Source: Paenibacillus sp. GM2 (GTDB taxonomy: Bacteria > Bacillota > Bacilli > Paenibacillales > Paenibacillaceae). From it: a DNA stretch of 64,000 bases. Location: the NCBI RefSeq assembly GCF_900069005.2, contig NZ_LN831278.1, positions 193,781-257,780 on the forward strand, in the 5' to 3' direction. Positions 17,505 to 27,373 of this stretch are shown here, piece by piece (within the stretch, counting starts at the first letter, position 1; the number at the start of each line of letters is the position of its first letter). The notes beneath the pieces were generated by a model. The model was not told the origin of the DNA. It saw only the letters and a program-made list of their open reading frames with translations, and searched no databases. Both the position numbers and the translations under genes were made by a program.

Positions 17505-18776
17505 ATGGCAAAAATTACGTTGGCTCTGGTTGGAGCAGGTGAACGGGGGCAGTTCTCTTATGCTCCTTACGCCAGAACACATGAATATGAGCTTGAATTT
17601 GTGGCGGTGGCCGATCCCAATGCGGGCAGACGTGCGTCCTTCCAGAAGGAATATCATATTAAGGATGAGATGGCGTTCGCCTCAGGCGAGCAGCTCTTGG
17701 CCCAACCGAAGCTGGCGGATGCGGTGCTGATCTGCACGCAGGATAACCAGCATTTCGATTACGCCTGTCAGGCGATTCGCAAGGGTTATATCCTTATGCT
17801 GGAGAAGCCGATATCTCCGAAATTGCAGGAATGCCTGGAGCTGCAGAGAATGGCGGAGCAATACGGGACGACGGTGGTGGTATGCCATGTGCTGCGCTAT
17901 ACGAAATTTTACCGCAAAATGAAGGAGCTGATCGACAGCCGGATCATCGGCGACATCGTCTCCGTGACCCATGCGGAGAACGTGGCCTATTGGCATTATG
18001 CGCATAGCTATGTACGAGGCAATTGGCATGTGACGGCCAACTCTTCGCCGATGATTCTGGCCAAATGCTGCCATGACATGGACATCCTCGCTTGGCTGCT
18101 GGATTCAAAATGCAGCGCCGTATCCTCCTTCGGCGATCTGAAGTATTTCAAGAAGGAGAACGCGCCCGAAGGCTCGCCGGAGCGTTGTACCGACGGATGC
18201 AGTCATAGCGGCACCTGCCCGTATTATGCGCCTGACATTTATCTGACTGAAGATACCAGCTGGCCGACCTCCTGTCTTGGCTCGGATATGAGCTACGAAG
18301 CGAGGAAGCGGGCCTTGGTGGAAGGGCCTTATGGCAAATGCGTATTCCATAATGATAATGATGTAGTTGATCACCAGGTTGCGACCCTGCTATTCGATAA
18401 CGGCGTAACCGTTGCCTTCACCATGTGCGCCTTCACGAACGATTGCGACAGGACGATGAAATTCATGGGAACGAAGGGGGAGATCCGGGCTTCGATGGAG
18501 AAGAACGTGATCGAGGTTACGGAATTTGCCACCGGTACAACGAATGAATACAGGATCAATCCGGGCAGCGCCAAGCACAGCGGCGGAGACGAAGGCATCA
18601 TGGAGGAGCTGGTCGCAATGATTAAGGGGGAGAGGAATAACACCAACCTGATCGAGCAATCGGTTCACAGCCATGTGATGGCCTTTGCTGTTGAGGAGTC
18701 GCGCCTGACCGGGAGAATCGTACAGATCGCTGATTTCGAGAAACGGGTGATGAACGCCCAACCAGTGAGTGTGTAG
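17505..18776 (+). CDS. Gfo/Idh/MocA family NAD(P)-dependent oxidoreductase
   Basis: A 423-residue cytoplasmic enzyme. The N-terminal Rossmann fold shows TLALVGAGERGQFSYAPYAR (NAD(P)-binding Gly-rich loop), DAVLICTQDNQHFDYACQA and the conserved MLEKPISPKLQECLE. The catalytic-domain region CCHDMDILAWLLD follows. A Cys-rich insert at about residues 225-265 (CTDGCSHSGTCPYY) is typical of one subgroup of these oxidoreductases. It is the last gene of the importer-1 run, 67 nt after the beta-helix gene, and is probably part of the same catabolic route. The substrate is unknown. Confidence 0.88.
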   Translation: MAKITLALVGAGERGQFSYAPYARTHEYELEFVAVADPNAGRRASFQKEYHIKDEMAFASGEQLLAQPKLADAVLICTQDNQHFDYACQAIRKGYILMLEKPISPKLQECLELQRMAEQYGTTVVVCHVLRYTKFYRKMKELIDSRIIGDIVSVTHAENVAYWHYAHSYVRGNWHVTANSSPMILAKCCHDMDILAWLLDSKCSAVSSFGDLKYFKKENAPEGSPERCTDGCSHSGTCPYYAPDIYLTEDTSWPTSCLGSDMSYEARKRALVEGPYGKCVFHNDNDVVDHQVATLLFDNGVTVAFTMCAFTNDCDRTMKFMGTKGEIRASMEKNVIEVTEFATGTTNEYRINPGSAKHSGGDEGIMEELVAMIKGERNNTNLIEQSVHSHVMAFAVEESRLTGRIVQIADFEKRVMNAQPVSV

Positions 18777-18801
18777 CTATGTTTATTCCGGAAACATAAA
18801 G

Positions 18802-18848
18802 GATCGCCATTTCTACACTTGACATGTAGAGATGGCGGTCTCTTTTTT
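18802..18848. terminator. Terminator between converging operons
   Basis: GATCGCCATTTCTACA pairs with TGTAGAGATGGCGGTC around a short loop and is followed by TCTTTTTT. It ends the importer-1 run on the plus strand. Confidence 0.85.
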
Positions 18849-18884
18849 GGGCAGCAGCAACAGACAGATGCAAGCCTTGAAAAG

Positions 18885-21197
18885 CTATGACCCATTCCGG
18901 TTCTCTTTGTTTTCCTGCCGATAATCGCCCGGCGTTACGCCCTCGTATTTCTTGAACAGTCGGGTAATGCCAACCTCGCTTGCATACCCCAATTGCAAGG
19001 CAATCTCCCTGATGGACAAATCCGTCTTTACGAGCAGTTCCTTCGCTCTGCCTAGCATATGCCTGGCGATATAATCTTTGACATTTTCATGCTTATACTT
19101 CTTGAATACATTGGAGATGTACTGGGGCGTTACCTCGAACTCCTGCGACAAGCGGTTCAGGTCAAGCCAGTGCTCTCCGGCGTTCTGATCGATATATTCG
19201 GCAATCTGCTGAACCAGCTTCTCCGTTTTGCTGATCACCCGATGCTCCGACAGCTCAGCGATGTTGTCGATCATTTCGAGGAAGCGCCTCTTGGCCACAT
19301 CGAGTGAAGCGTGGTCAATCATCTGCTCAATGATCCGTTCATCGGTCACCGGATCATTTCCATTGGTGACAAGGGAGAAATTCATCACCTTCAGCAGCGT
19401 GGAAGCAACCTCGTAGAGCAGCAGCTTGGCTGCTCCGACTCCGATATTTTTGGACGTATTAATCTCAAAGATCGTATTCAAAAATTCCTTGGCCTCTTCG
19501 TATTGCCCCCTCTTCAGCAGTTCTATGAGCTGATGTTCGGTCTCCATCGAATAATAATAGTCAAAATGCAGATGACCCAGATCTCCGAAGCAGACGGTTT
19601 CGCAAATATCCCGCAGCTTGCTGTACTCCAGCGCTTTCTTGGCTTCGTCATAGCAATTCTGCAGATTGATCAGCCTTGAATGAGGGGAACTGATACCCAG
19701 GTTTAAATTCAGCCGATAATGCCTGGCGGCAAATTGGATCAACGTATTCGCCTGCTGCCTGGCCAACGCAACCGCTTCAGCAGGATTGCGACCTTCCCGC
19801 AGATTAAGCAGGTAGATCGATTGATTGCGACCGGCGTCGAGGAAATAGCATATGAAGTACTCGCTCATCAGCTCGCAGCCGACATTTTCCGCTACGACGC
19901 GCGTGAGGGACAGGCTCTTCTCGGACAAATTTACATGGTCCATAAAAAATGAGCTGTCCATATCGATCTCCAGCGCGCCAATTAAGAAGGTGTCGCTGGC
20001 GAAATGGATGCCGATCGAAGCGATCTGCTGAGCGGCTTCATCATAATTCGTCATCATGCCCCGAATTAAGTTCAGTAGATAATCGCGCCGTACGATGGGG
20101 ATTTGCTTCTCAATGATCTCGTTCAGCTCTTTGCCATTCTTGATTTGGTCCAGCAGCGTATTTTTAATATTCTCGTATTCGTTCCGGCTGTCTCCCGGAG
20201 CTTGAGCATGCGACTGGATCAGATCATGGATCTCCTTCAGCGGCTTATAGCTTCGTTTAGCCAAGAAGCGGACAATAAACAGCCCTCCGACCAGATAGAT
20301 AAGGAAGATAGCGATAAAATTCATTAAGTATTTTGTATTCTCTTTGAAGTACAGGCCTTTTGGTGTAGAAGAGATATATTTCCATCCGTTCTTCTCGGAT
20401 ACAACTTTATTAATAATTTCTTCATGTGAGCTTCTGCCATTTACCAGCCCGTCTATCTTCTGCATATCGATGCCCGGCGCGTTATCCGAGCTGATGATCA
20501 GGTGGTTGTTCTCATCCAGGATATACACATCCGAATTAGTCACCTGGCGCAGCTGATTGACGAGGGTGAACATATTCTTAGCATCGATGAAGAAGATGAC
20601 CTGTCCCAGCGGCCGGGAGCTTGTTGTCATCGGGAACGACTGGATATAGGGCAGCACTTCAATCGTATTGCTCTCGTATTGATTCATCGTCTGGATTTCC
20701 ATATATTCCTGAAAGTGATTGCCTTGTAAATAGTCCTTGGCAAAGGTGCCATAATCCAAATCCTTGAATTCATACATCAGATGGAAGAACCGCTGGGCAT
20801 CCATTTGAATATTAGGCGTAACAATCTCATCTGTACGATTCATATAGACGAAATAGTCGAACAGAAGCTCGCGGGGCTTTCTTTTGCTGGCCATGTCCTT
20901 CATCAGCTCGCTGTAGCTGTCCGTAGCCCCTTTGGCGGCGAGTTCCAGCTTTTTATTAAACACAATCTCATTGCTCAGCTCGCTGATATAGAGAAGGTCG
21001 TCTTCGATTCCCGTCTTAAGCTGATTCAACAGGGTTACCGTGGATAGCTCGGTCTGCTTCGTAATCCGCTGGTTGATCTCAGCATAGTAGACGAACGCGC
21101 TGGAGAGCGTAAGAACAAGGATGGAGATATAAGACAAGACAAAGATGATATAGACGCTGTTCTTCTTTTTGAGTCTCGGCTTACGGAATTGGAACAA
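18885..21197 (-). CDS. Membrane-anchored AraC family regulator (YtdP-like)
   Basis: A 770-residue protein: TM1 at about residues 14-40, an extracytoplasmic sensor domain of ~240 residues, TM2 near 290-312 (YLMNFIAIFLIYLVGGLFIVRF), a cytoplasmic linker, and a C-terminal AraC double HTH (LNRLSQEFEVTPQYISNVFKK and IREIALQLGYASEVGITRLFKK). Such proteins sense extracellular sugars and switch on neighbouring transport operons. It converges with importer 1, whose genes are the most likely targets. A palindrome and a cre-like site lie just upstream. Confidence 0.88.
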   Translation of the reverse strand: MFQFRKPRLKKKNSVYIIFVLSYISILVLTLSSAFVYYAEINQRITKQTELSTVTLLNQLKTGIEDDLLYISELSNEIVFNKKLELAAKGATDSYSELMKDMASKRKPRELLFDYFVYMNRTDEIVTPNIQMDAQRFFHLMYEFKDLDYGTFAKDYLQGNHFQEYMEIQTMNQYESNTIEVLPYIQSFPMTTSSRPLGQVIFFIDAKNMFTLVNQLRQVTNSDVYILDENNHLIISSDNAPGIDMQKIDGLVNGRSSHEEIINKVVSEKNGWKYISSTPKGLYFKENTKYLMNFIAIFLIYLVGGLFIVRFLAKRSYKPLKEIHDLIQSHAQAPGDSRNEYENIKNTLLDQIKNGKELNEIIEKQIPIVRRDYLLNLIRGMMTNYDEAAQQIASIGIHFASDTFLIGALEIDMDSSFFMDHVNLSEKSLSLTRVVAENVGCELMSEYFICYFLDAGRNQSIYLLNLREGRNPAEAVALARQQANTLIQFAARHYRLNLNLGISSPHSRLINLQNCYDEAKKALEYSKLRDICETVCFGDLGHLHFDYYYSMETEHQLIELLKRGQYEEAKEFLNTIFEINTSKNIGVGAAKLLLYEVASTLLKVMNFSLVTNGNDPVTDERIIEQMIDHASLDVAKRRFLEMIDNIAELSEHRVISKTEKLVQQIAEYIDQNAGEHWLDLNRLSQEFEVTPQYISNVFKKYKHENVKDYIARHMLGRAKELLVKTDLSIREIALQLGYASEVGITRLFKKYEGVTPGDYRQENKENRNGS

Positions 21198-21250
21198 TGG
21201 CTCACTTCCTAGCGTTAAAATGATAGAATCAAGAACAAATTTAGCGTACC

Positions 21251-21270
21251 ACGCTTTTAAAGCGTTTTCA
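21251..21270 (-). promoter_or_regulatory. Palindrome and cre-like site upstream of the membrane AraC gene
   Basis: ACGCTTTTAAAGCGT (21251-21265) is an exact inverted repeat around one base. Overlapping it, TGAAAACGCTTTAA on the minus strand (21270-21257) matches 13 of 14 positions of the cre consensus. A further AAAGCGTT follows at 21270-21277. It lies about 55-80 nt upstream of the AraC start and may carry CcpA control, autoregulation or both. Confidence 0.5.
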
Positions 21271-21331
21271 AAGCGTTAAATCGTCTATATTCATCTATGC
21301 TGCTAAGGGTGCAGTATATTTTTTTTCTAAA

Positions 21332-21360
21332 TGATACAAATATAAAGGCTTTATCGTTAC
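21332..21360 (+). promoter_or_regulatory. Candidate autoregulated ECF promoter
   Basis: TGATAC (21332-21337) and CGTTAC (21355-21360) are 17 nt apart, close to the general ECF pattern TGAAAC-N16/17-CGTC/A. They end 31 nt before the GTG start of the ECF sigma gene, where an autoregulatory promoter is expected. Confidence 0.45.
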
Positions 21361-21391
21361 TTCCCATGAGGAGAGGAAAGGGAGTGAAAGG

Positions 21392-21892
21392 GTGGACGCA
21401 TTTCTGAAAATATACGATGACTATTTCGACGACTTGTACCGGTATGTGCTGTTCCGGGTTGGCAATCGCTGGGACGCGGACGATCTAGTTAGCGATATTT
21501 TTCGCAAGGCGCTGGAATACAGCTGTAAGCATGGCGGAACGATCCCGGAATACGACCGGGCCTGGTTGTTTGCCATTGCACATAATCGGATTGTTGACCA
21601 TTATCGTCGCAGGAAGGAGACCGCTTACGGCGTTGATCCGGAACAGGGGGGCTACGGGCATATCCGGAAGATGTTCCAGGAGACGTCAGTTCAGAACGAA
21701 TGTTTGGAGGAAGCGCTGCTGCAGCTAGGAAATAAGGATCGCGAGATGGTGCATCTGAAGTATATGGTTGGCTTCGCTTACCATGAGATGAGCCGGATGC
21801 TGGACAAGACGGAAGGTTGGTTGCGTACGCGCATGCATCGGATACGGAAGAGACTTGCTGTCGACATTGATCGCTGTCTGGAGGAGGGATGA
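21392..21892 (+). CDS. ECF RNA polymerase sigma factor
   Basis: A 166-residue sigma-70 family protein with region 2 (YDDYFDDLYRYVLFRVGNRWDADDLVSDIFRKALEY, where ADDLVSDIF is the -10 recognition helix area) and region 4 (KDREMVHLKYMVGFAYHEMSRMLDKTEGWLRTRMHRIRKRL). It starts at GTG 21392 after a purine-rich ribosome binding site. Its stop lies 3 nt before the next gene, a one-TM protein that is its likely anti-sigma partner. Confidence 0.9.
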   Translation: MDAFLKIYDDYFDDLYRYVLFRVGNRWDADDLVSDIFRKALEYSCKHGGTIPEYDRAWLFAIAHNRIVDHYRRRKETAYGVDPEQGGYGHIRKMFQETSVQNECLEEALLQLGNKDREMVHLKYMVGFAYHEMSRMLDKTEGWLRTRMHRIRKRLAVDIDRCLEEG

Positions 21893-21895
21893 ATC

Positions 21896-23803
21896 ATGTC
21901 TGAGCAGAATCCGAAGTGGGTGGATGATCTGAAGAAGATTCATGATCGGTTGCAGGTTGATGAGAATTTCAAGGCGGAACTGCGGCGCTCCCTTATGGAG
22001 GAAGGGCAAGGCTATCCGCAAGCTAGGCATTATAGGCGTCCACAAGACAAGCGATGGCGAAAATATTTAGCTTGGGGCGCTGCCGCAGCAATGGTTGCGA
22101 CAATAGTGCTGCTTTGGAACTTGCTGCCCGTTCAGAACATGCTGCGTGTTAACGCCGCCGACTTGAAGCTGAAGCTGCAATTTAATACGGTGCAGCAGCT
22201 CGGACAGGAGACAAGTATAGCTGTAGCGATCGATCAGGACACGACTTATTATGCGATACCTACGGAGGGAGTCTACCGTCAGCATGGATTTAGCTATGAA
22301 CAGATCATAGCGGGAAAAGTGTCGGAGCTTGCGATCTCCCCGGATGGGAAGCGGCTGGCTTATGTGGCTGGACATGAGCTTCTTATCTGGGAGACGGATA
22401 CGAAACAGACGCAGCGGGTCTTGGAAGCACCGGTGTCGCTCGGCGAATTAGCCTGGTCACAGGATGGGAAGCGGCTTGCTTACGTGCGGCATGATCCGGC
22501 TACGGATACCATTTGGGAGGCGCAGCTATCCTCCGGCGAACAGCGGTATTTGACCAAGGGAAGCTCTCCGTCTTATTTTCCGAATGCGGAAAAAATACTG
22601 TATACCCGGCAGGAGCAGATTTACACGCTTGATCTGGAATCCGGTACAGAGGAGCGATGGAGCGATGGATATTCGCCAGTGATCTCTCCGGATGGCAAGT
22701 ATGTGCTTTATATCCGGAAGGATGGCGGCGTCCCCCAATTGGAGGATGCTTGGGTATCCGATCTGGATCGTCAGACCGAGCAGATGATTACCCGTAACCG
22801 CCCGATGGATGCATGGGAGAAGGGCCAACCGAAGGAAGGGGAGGTTCAGGCTTCCTACAGCCTGGAGGGTCTCGTCTGGAGCACCGATGGACAGAGCGTT
22901 GCTATGTATCAGGTTACAGAGACCAATATGGAGTGGAGGCAGCTTGTCCAGTATACGCTAGCAGAGCGGGAGGCCGATCCGGAAGAAGTAGTTGGACAGG
23001 CGATCGAGGCGCTTATTTACCGGGACGAACGGCATGCCCATGAGTTTTTTAGTAATGATCCCGGATATTTAAAAGGGACATCTCCGCGTCAGGTCGGCTA
23101 TACCATTGTGAATACGACAACTGAAGCGGACGGCAAGGCGGTGGTCACGGCAAAGATTGATTACTCCAATTACGATCCGTATTATCGGGTTGATACTTAT
23201 CGCTTCTCCCTCTCGCGAGGAAGTGGAGGATATTTGATCGACAATATGGAGGAGATCGACAGCACCCGCATAACGGACTGGAACGACCAAATGGTCACAA
23301 CGACGGTGGATGATCAGCGTGATCAACTGATTTTCCGTGTTGATCAAGTTCCGGTGGATCGTGGCTGGTCAAATATCGGCTTCGGAAATATCGTCTATCG
23401 TGAATCGGGCGGCGGCCGAACGATCTGGTTTCTGGTCAAACAGCAGCAGGGTGACCATCATCGGATGCGCCTGATGCGTTACGATTGGGATAAGGGGACG
23501 TTCACGTTGCTAGGTATTCTTGACGGGGCAACGGAGTCGTCGATGATGATAATTGACGAAGCGGGGTTATGGGCCGCCATCGATGTTGCACTGGGCGCAG
23601 ATAAGAATGATATCGCGGTGCTGCCGCTTACAGAAGCCGCTTCCCAGCCGAGGTATCTATCTGCCCAATTGCAGGGCCTGGAGCATGATCAGATTATAGG
23701 CACCCGTTTGTGGAGGGGCAAGAGTCTCAGCTTCTACGTGGAATGGAACAAGCGAGACGTATTCTATAATTATAATGCGGATATAGAGACACCGCAGAAA
23801 TAA
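21896..23803 (+). CDS. Probable anti-sigma factor with extracellular beta-propeller (TolB-like)
   Basis: A 635-residue protein with a ~55-residue cytoplasmic N-terminus (DDLKKIHDRLQVDENFKAELRRSL), one membrane helix at about residues 57-77 and a large external domain. Repeated motifs of TolB/WD40-type blades follow: SPDGKRLAYVAG, SQDGKRLAYVRHD, SPDGKYVLYIRKDGG, STDGQSVAMYQVTE. The second half (from about 370) includes an NTF2-like stretch and further strands. No classic zinc-ASD HxxxCxxC motif is visible. Tight coupling to the ECF gene argues for an anti-sigma role, with the propeller sensing an envelope or extracellular signal; this is inference. Confidence 0.75.
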   Translation: MSEQNPKWVDDLKKIHDRLQVDENFKAELRRSLMEEGQGYPQARHYRRPQDKRWRKYLAWGAAAAMVATIVLLWNLLPVQNMLRVNAADLKLKLQFNTVQQLGQETSIAVAIDQDTTYYAIPTEGVYRQHGFSYEQIIAGKVSELAISPDGKRLAYVAGHELLIWETDTKQTQRVLEAPVSLGELAWSQDGKRLAYVRHDPATDTIWEAQLSSGEQRYLTKGSSPSYFPNAEKILYTRQEQIYTLDLESGTEERWSDGYSPVISPDGKYVLYIRKDGGVPQLEDAWVSDLDRQTEQMITRNRPMDAWEKGQPKEGEVQASYSLEGLVWSTDGQSVAMYQVTETNMEWRQLVQYTLAEREADPEEVVGQAIEALIYRDERHAHEFFSNDPGYLKGTSPRQVGYTIVNTTTEADGKAVVTAKIDYSNYDPYYRVDTYRFSLSRGSGGYLIDNMEEIDSTRITDWNDQMVTTTVDDQRDQLIFRVDQVPVDRGWSNIGFGNIVYRESGGGRTIWFLVKQQQGDHHRMRLMRYDWDKGTFTLLGILDGATESSMMIIDEAGLWAAIDVALGADKNDIAVLPLTEAASQPRYLSAQLQGLEHDQIIGTRLWRGKSLSFYVEWNKRDVFYNYNADIETPQK

Positions 23804-23825
23804 GTAATTGTTTGATAGCAATAGA

Positions 23826-23857
23826 AGATTCTTCCGTTACGGGAGAATCTTTTTTGT
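23826..23857 (+). terminator. Terminator after the sigma/propeller operon
   Basis: AGATTCTTCCG and CGGGAGAATCT form a stem around TTA, followed by TTTTTTG. Confidence 0.85.
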
Positions 23858-23900
23858 TTTAGAATAGAGGTAACTTATTTGGTTATAGGAGAGGATTAGG

Positions 23901-25640
23901 ATGTTCTTGATGAAGCGGAGTCTGTTCGCCAAAATCCTGCTAAGTATGCTGATTACAACAACAGTTCCCCTGTTAATCACCAATTATATGTCCTATCATA
24001 CGATCGGGCGCGCCGTCAAAGAGCAGCTGGTCGAATTGAACCAGAGCTCAATGGCGATCAAGATGTCGGGCATCACGAAGTATATTCATGACGTATCGCT
24101 GCTCTCCTATACGTATTATGGAGACCCTGAATTAATGCGGCTTCTGACCAAGCGGGAGACGCAGACGCCAGCGGAATCCGTATATATCAAGCAGAGAATA
24201 GGACGAAATTATGCAGCTTTTCCGGAGATCAGGTCGATCGTCTACAAAAGTGCATTAACGAACAAGCCATTCATTGTTAAATCCGATCTCAATGAGCGAA
24301 TTCCGATGCCGGACTTTGCCGGGCAGCCTCAGGCAGTGGAGGACGGCGGTGAATTCAGTCAGGAATATTCGGTTGTGGAGTGGGGAGGAGAGAGGAGACT
24401 GCGGATTAACAAGACCTTCATCGATACGTCGAACCGGGAGCTGCTCGGGATGACGACGATGATCGTACGCGACGCGGAATTGAAGCAGCTGGCCAATCCT
24501 TTAGGAACAGACGAAGATAGCAGGACGTATATTTTCCTCCAGGATGATCTGCAGCTATTGTATGCGACACCGGGTCCGGATGAAGATCAGGACTGGATAA
24601 AGCGGCTGCGCGAGGAGCCCAGAGCGGTCAAGGGGCTGCTTAATGATCCGAAGGGAATATACATCTACTATAAGGATGATGCCTATAATCTTCCGATTAC
24701 ACTGGTAAGGTTTATCCCACAAGCGGTTATTGACCAGGCGGGAAAGCAGGCGCTCAATGAATCCTTCACCATTCAATTGATTGTAACCGTGTTCATCACG
24801 GTGATGGCAGGTCTGATCTCGTACTTCATGCTGTTCCGGATTAAGCGGATTCTCAAGCATATTAAGCATATTCAGATGGGGAACTTTGATATCCAGGCGA
24901 AATCGACCAGTTCTGACGAGCTGGGGGTTCTGGAGGATCGGTTCCAGGAAATGATTAAGCAGCTTGATATCCTCTGGAATCAGCAGTACCGCTATCAGCT
25001 GGAGGTCTCGACGGCCCGTCTGAAAATGCTGCAGGCGCAGATTAATCCTCATTTCCTGTTCAACACGCTGCAATCGATCGGTTCGCTCGCGATTAAGAAG
25101 AATGTGCCGGAGGTCAGCGATAAGCTGGCGGAGCTAGGGGCGATGTTCCGCTACAGTATGGATATCGATACGGAGGAGGTTCGTCTGCAGGATGAGCTGG
25201 AGCACTTGAATTACTATATTTCGTTGCAGATTGGCAGATATCAAGATAGGATACAGTTCAAACAGAGCTGTCAGGAGGAAGCATTAGCCATCCCTGTTCC
25301 CAAGATGGTGCTGCAGCCGCTCGTTGAGAACAGCATCGTGCATGGCATTGAGAGGGGTGAAGGCACCGGCGAGATCCATGTAGAGATTGAGGCGGCTAAG
25401 AAGCTGATCCTTCGTGTTGTTGATAATGGGCGCGGATTTAGTGAAGAGACGATCCGGGAGATTCGCGATCAGTATTTGGAACAGTTGATCCAGCATGCCT
25501 CCCGACCGAGGATCGGTCTGATCAATGTATTTAAGCGCCTGCAATTATATTGTGGCGAGGGCTTCGTCTGGAGTATCGAAAGCGAGCCATACGTCCGCAC
25601 GACGGTAACCCTGGAAATTCCATATCAGCAGGGGAGTTGA
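23901..25640 (+). CDS. Two-component sensor histidine kinase (YesM type)
   Basis: A 579-residue membrane kinase: TM1 at about residues 9-28, an external sensor of ~260 residues, TM2 near 290-312, a HAMP domain (FRIKRILKHIKHIQMGNFDIQAKSTSSDELGVLEDRF), then the His_kinase domain with the phosphoacceptor in QINPHFLFNTLQSIG and an HATPase with PLVENSIVHGIERG and VVDNGRGFSEE. This is the LytS/YesM class that pairs with AraC-type response regulators, here the next gene 68 nt downstream. It probably senses an extracellular sugar and controls importer 2. Confidence 0.92.
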   Translation: MFLMKRSLFAKILLSMLITTTVPLLITNYMSYHTIGRAVKEQLVELNQSSMAIKMSGITKYIHDVSLLSYTYYGDPELMRLLTKRETQTPAESVYIKQRIGRNYAAFPEIRSIVYKSALTNKPFIVKSDLNERIPMPDFAGQPQAVEDGGEFSQEYSVVEWGGERRLRINKTFIDTSNRELLGMTTMIVRDAELKQLANPLGTDEDSRTYIFLQDDLQLLYATPGPDEDQDWIKRLREEPRAVKGLLNDPKGIYIYYKDDAYNLPITLVRFIPQAVIDQAGKQALNESFTIQLIVTVFITVMAGLISYFMLFRIKRILKHIKHIQMGNFDIQAKSTSSDELGVLEDRFQEMIKQLDILWNQQYRYQLEVSTARLKMLQAQINPHFLFNTLQSIGSLAIKKNVPEVSDKLAELGAMFRYSMDIDTEEVRLQDELEHLNYYISLQIGRYQDRIQFKQSCQEEALAIPVPKMVLQPLVENSIVHGIERGEGTGEIHVEIEAAKKLILRVVDNGRGFSEETIREIRDQYLEQLIQHASRPRIGLINVFKRLQLYCGEGFVWSIESEPYVRTTVTLEIPYQQGS

Positions 25641-25708
25641 ACTAAGAGAGAACACCCGGCCGTCTTCCTCGGTGCAATCTGTAGTTCAACTTATACAGAA
25701 CAAGGAGT

Positions 25709-27265
25709 GTGAAGAAAGTGAAAGTACTGATTGTAGACGATGAACAGCCTGTTCGGGAGAGTGTAGAGCTGTCCATCAAATGGGCCAATTACGACATTAC
25801 TGAGATATATATGGCTGGTGACGGAATCGAGGCGCTGGACATCGTCCGGCGGGAGACTCCGGAATTGATTATTTGCGATATGAGCATGCCACGGATGGAT
25901 GGGATTGGCTTTCTTGAAGCACTCCGCAAGGAGGGCTGGGATTCTAAAGTTATCGTATTGAGCGGGTACCAGGAATTCCGTTACGCCCGGGCTACTCTGC
26001 TGGCTGATGGTGTGGATTATTTGCTGAAGCCCTTTAAAATCGACGATCTGGATAAAGCGATTGCCCGGGCGGTTGAAGCGATTGTAGAGAGCAAGCAGAA
26101 TAAAAGCGAGGAATGGAGAAGGAGCCATCAGGTAAATGAGGCGCAAGCGCTGCTTAATGAACAGAAGATGGCGACTTATCTGCAGAGCGAGACGGCGAAT
26201 CACGAAGGAGTCCGGCAATTGCTCACAGAGGAAGGCTTCCCGTTGGAAGACTTCTATATTCTGCTCTTCCTGCCCCGGAATGCCGGCGAGGTCGTGGATC
26301 GGCATTTTATGGGGGATGAGTCATTGCTCTTGTTCTCCGTCAGGAACATTTTGCGCGATGTACTAAATCCGTTAACCCATCACTATTTCTTCCGTATGGA
26401 ATCCTTCCTCTGCGTATTTACAGCAGGGAATATTTCAGCCGCCGAGATGGATTATTATCGCCGGAAGCTGGAGGAATCCTGGGCTTCCACCATCCGGATA
26501 GAGACCTTCTCAGGGTTGTCCCGACTGAAGCTTGGCTACCGGGATATTCTGACCGGATTGAAAGAGGCGAAGAGGGAAATTCTGAAATCCAACATGCTGG
26601 ATGGGCAGCGGATAGAGAATGATCAGCGGCAAATGCCTGGACTCATGGATCGGGAACTATTGGTGCTGGAGGCGTTGAAGAAGCAGGACAAGGAGTATTT
26701 GGGGGAATTGATCCGCTCCTTTGTGCAGGAACTGCGAGCCAGGGGTTATTTATCGTTAAAAGAATTGCAGCATTACACCATCGAGGCCAATTTGCTCATT
26801 ATGCGTATTTCTCGGCAGCTTGAGCTGGAGCCGCATATCGATCCTTTATCGCTGTGGCTTAGCGACTTGGAGGAGTGGGAGAAGGCTCTGACACATACCT
26901 TCTGGATGATGATTGAATCGGAGGGGGAGAATCTGGCCTCGTTGCGCAGTATTCATGCGATCCGGCATTATATTGAATCCCATCTTGGCGAGGATATCAG
27001 CCTGACTTCACTCGCTGACAGATTCTATTTCAGTCCGCAATATATCTCCAAGAAGTTCAAGGAGAACTATGATACGACGATCATGAGCTATCTTACGCAG
27101 CTGCGGATGGAGAAGGCCAAATCGCTGCTGGGCCATTCGGACATTAGCATTATCGAGATTTCCCGGATCGTAGGCTATGAGGATGATAATTACTTTGGCA
27201 AAGTGTTCAGGAAGCATGTCGGTGAATCTCCTTCTCAATATCGCAAGAAGCAGCAGGAACGTTGA
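25709..27265 (+). CDS. Response regulator with AraC DNA-binding domain (YesN type)
   Basis: A 518-residue regulator. The receiver domain at residues 1-120 has the acidic pair in VLIVDDEQPVRESVEL, the phosphorylated Asp in ELIICDMSMPRMDGIGF and the Lys in YLLKPFKIDDL. A long linker follows, and then a C-terminal double HTH (LTSLADRFYFSPQYISKKFKEN, IIEISRIVGYEDDNYFGKVFRKH). It is the partner of the YesM-type kinase and probably activates the downstream ABC genes. Confidence 0.93.
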   Translation: MKKVKVLIVDDEQPVRESVELSIKWANYDITEIYMAGDGIEALDIVRRETPELIICDMSMPRMDGIGFLEALRKEGWDSKVIVLSGYQEFRYARATLLADGVDYLLKPFKIDDLDKAIARAVEAIVESKQNKSEEWRRSHQVNEAQALLNEQKMATYLQSETANHEGVRQLLTEEGFPLEDFYILLFLPRNAGEVVDRHFMGDESLLLFSVRNILRDVLNPLTHHYFFRMESFLCVFTAGNISAAEMDYYRRKLEESWASTIRIETFSGLSRLKLGYRDILTGLKEAKREILKSNMLDGQRIENDQRQMPGLMDRELLVLEALKKQDKEYLGELIRSFVQELRARGYLSLKELQHYTIEANLLIMRISRQLELEPHIDPLSLWLSDLEEWEKALTHTFWMMIESEGENLASLRSIHAIRHYIESHLGEDISLTSLADRFYFSPQYISKKFKENYDTTIMSYLTQLRMEKAKSLLGHSDISIIEISRIVGYEDDNYFGKVFRKHVGESPSQYRKKQQER

Positions 27266-27373
27266 ACGGCTCGGAATGATTCAGATTTTACCTATACTGG
27301 CGAAGAGTTTCCCTATTGGAGACAGATCTTGGCGAAATATAATTAACTTAGCAGCAGTAAGGGCATAATAGTT

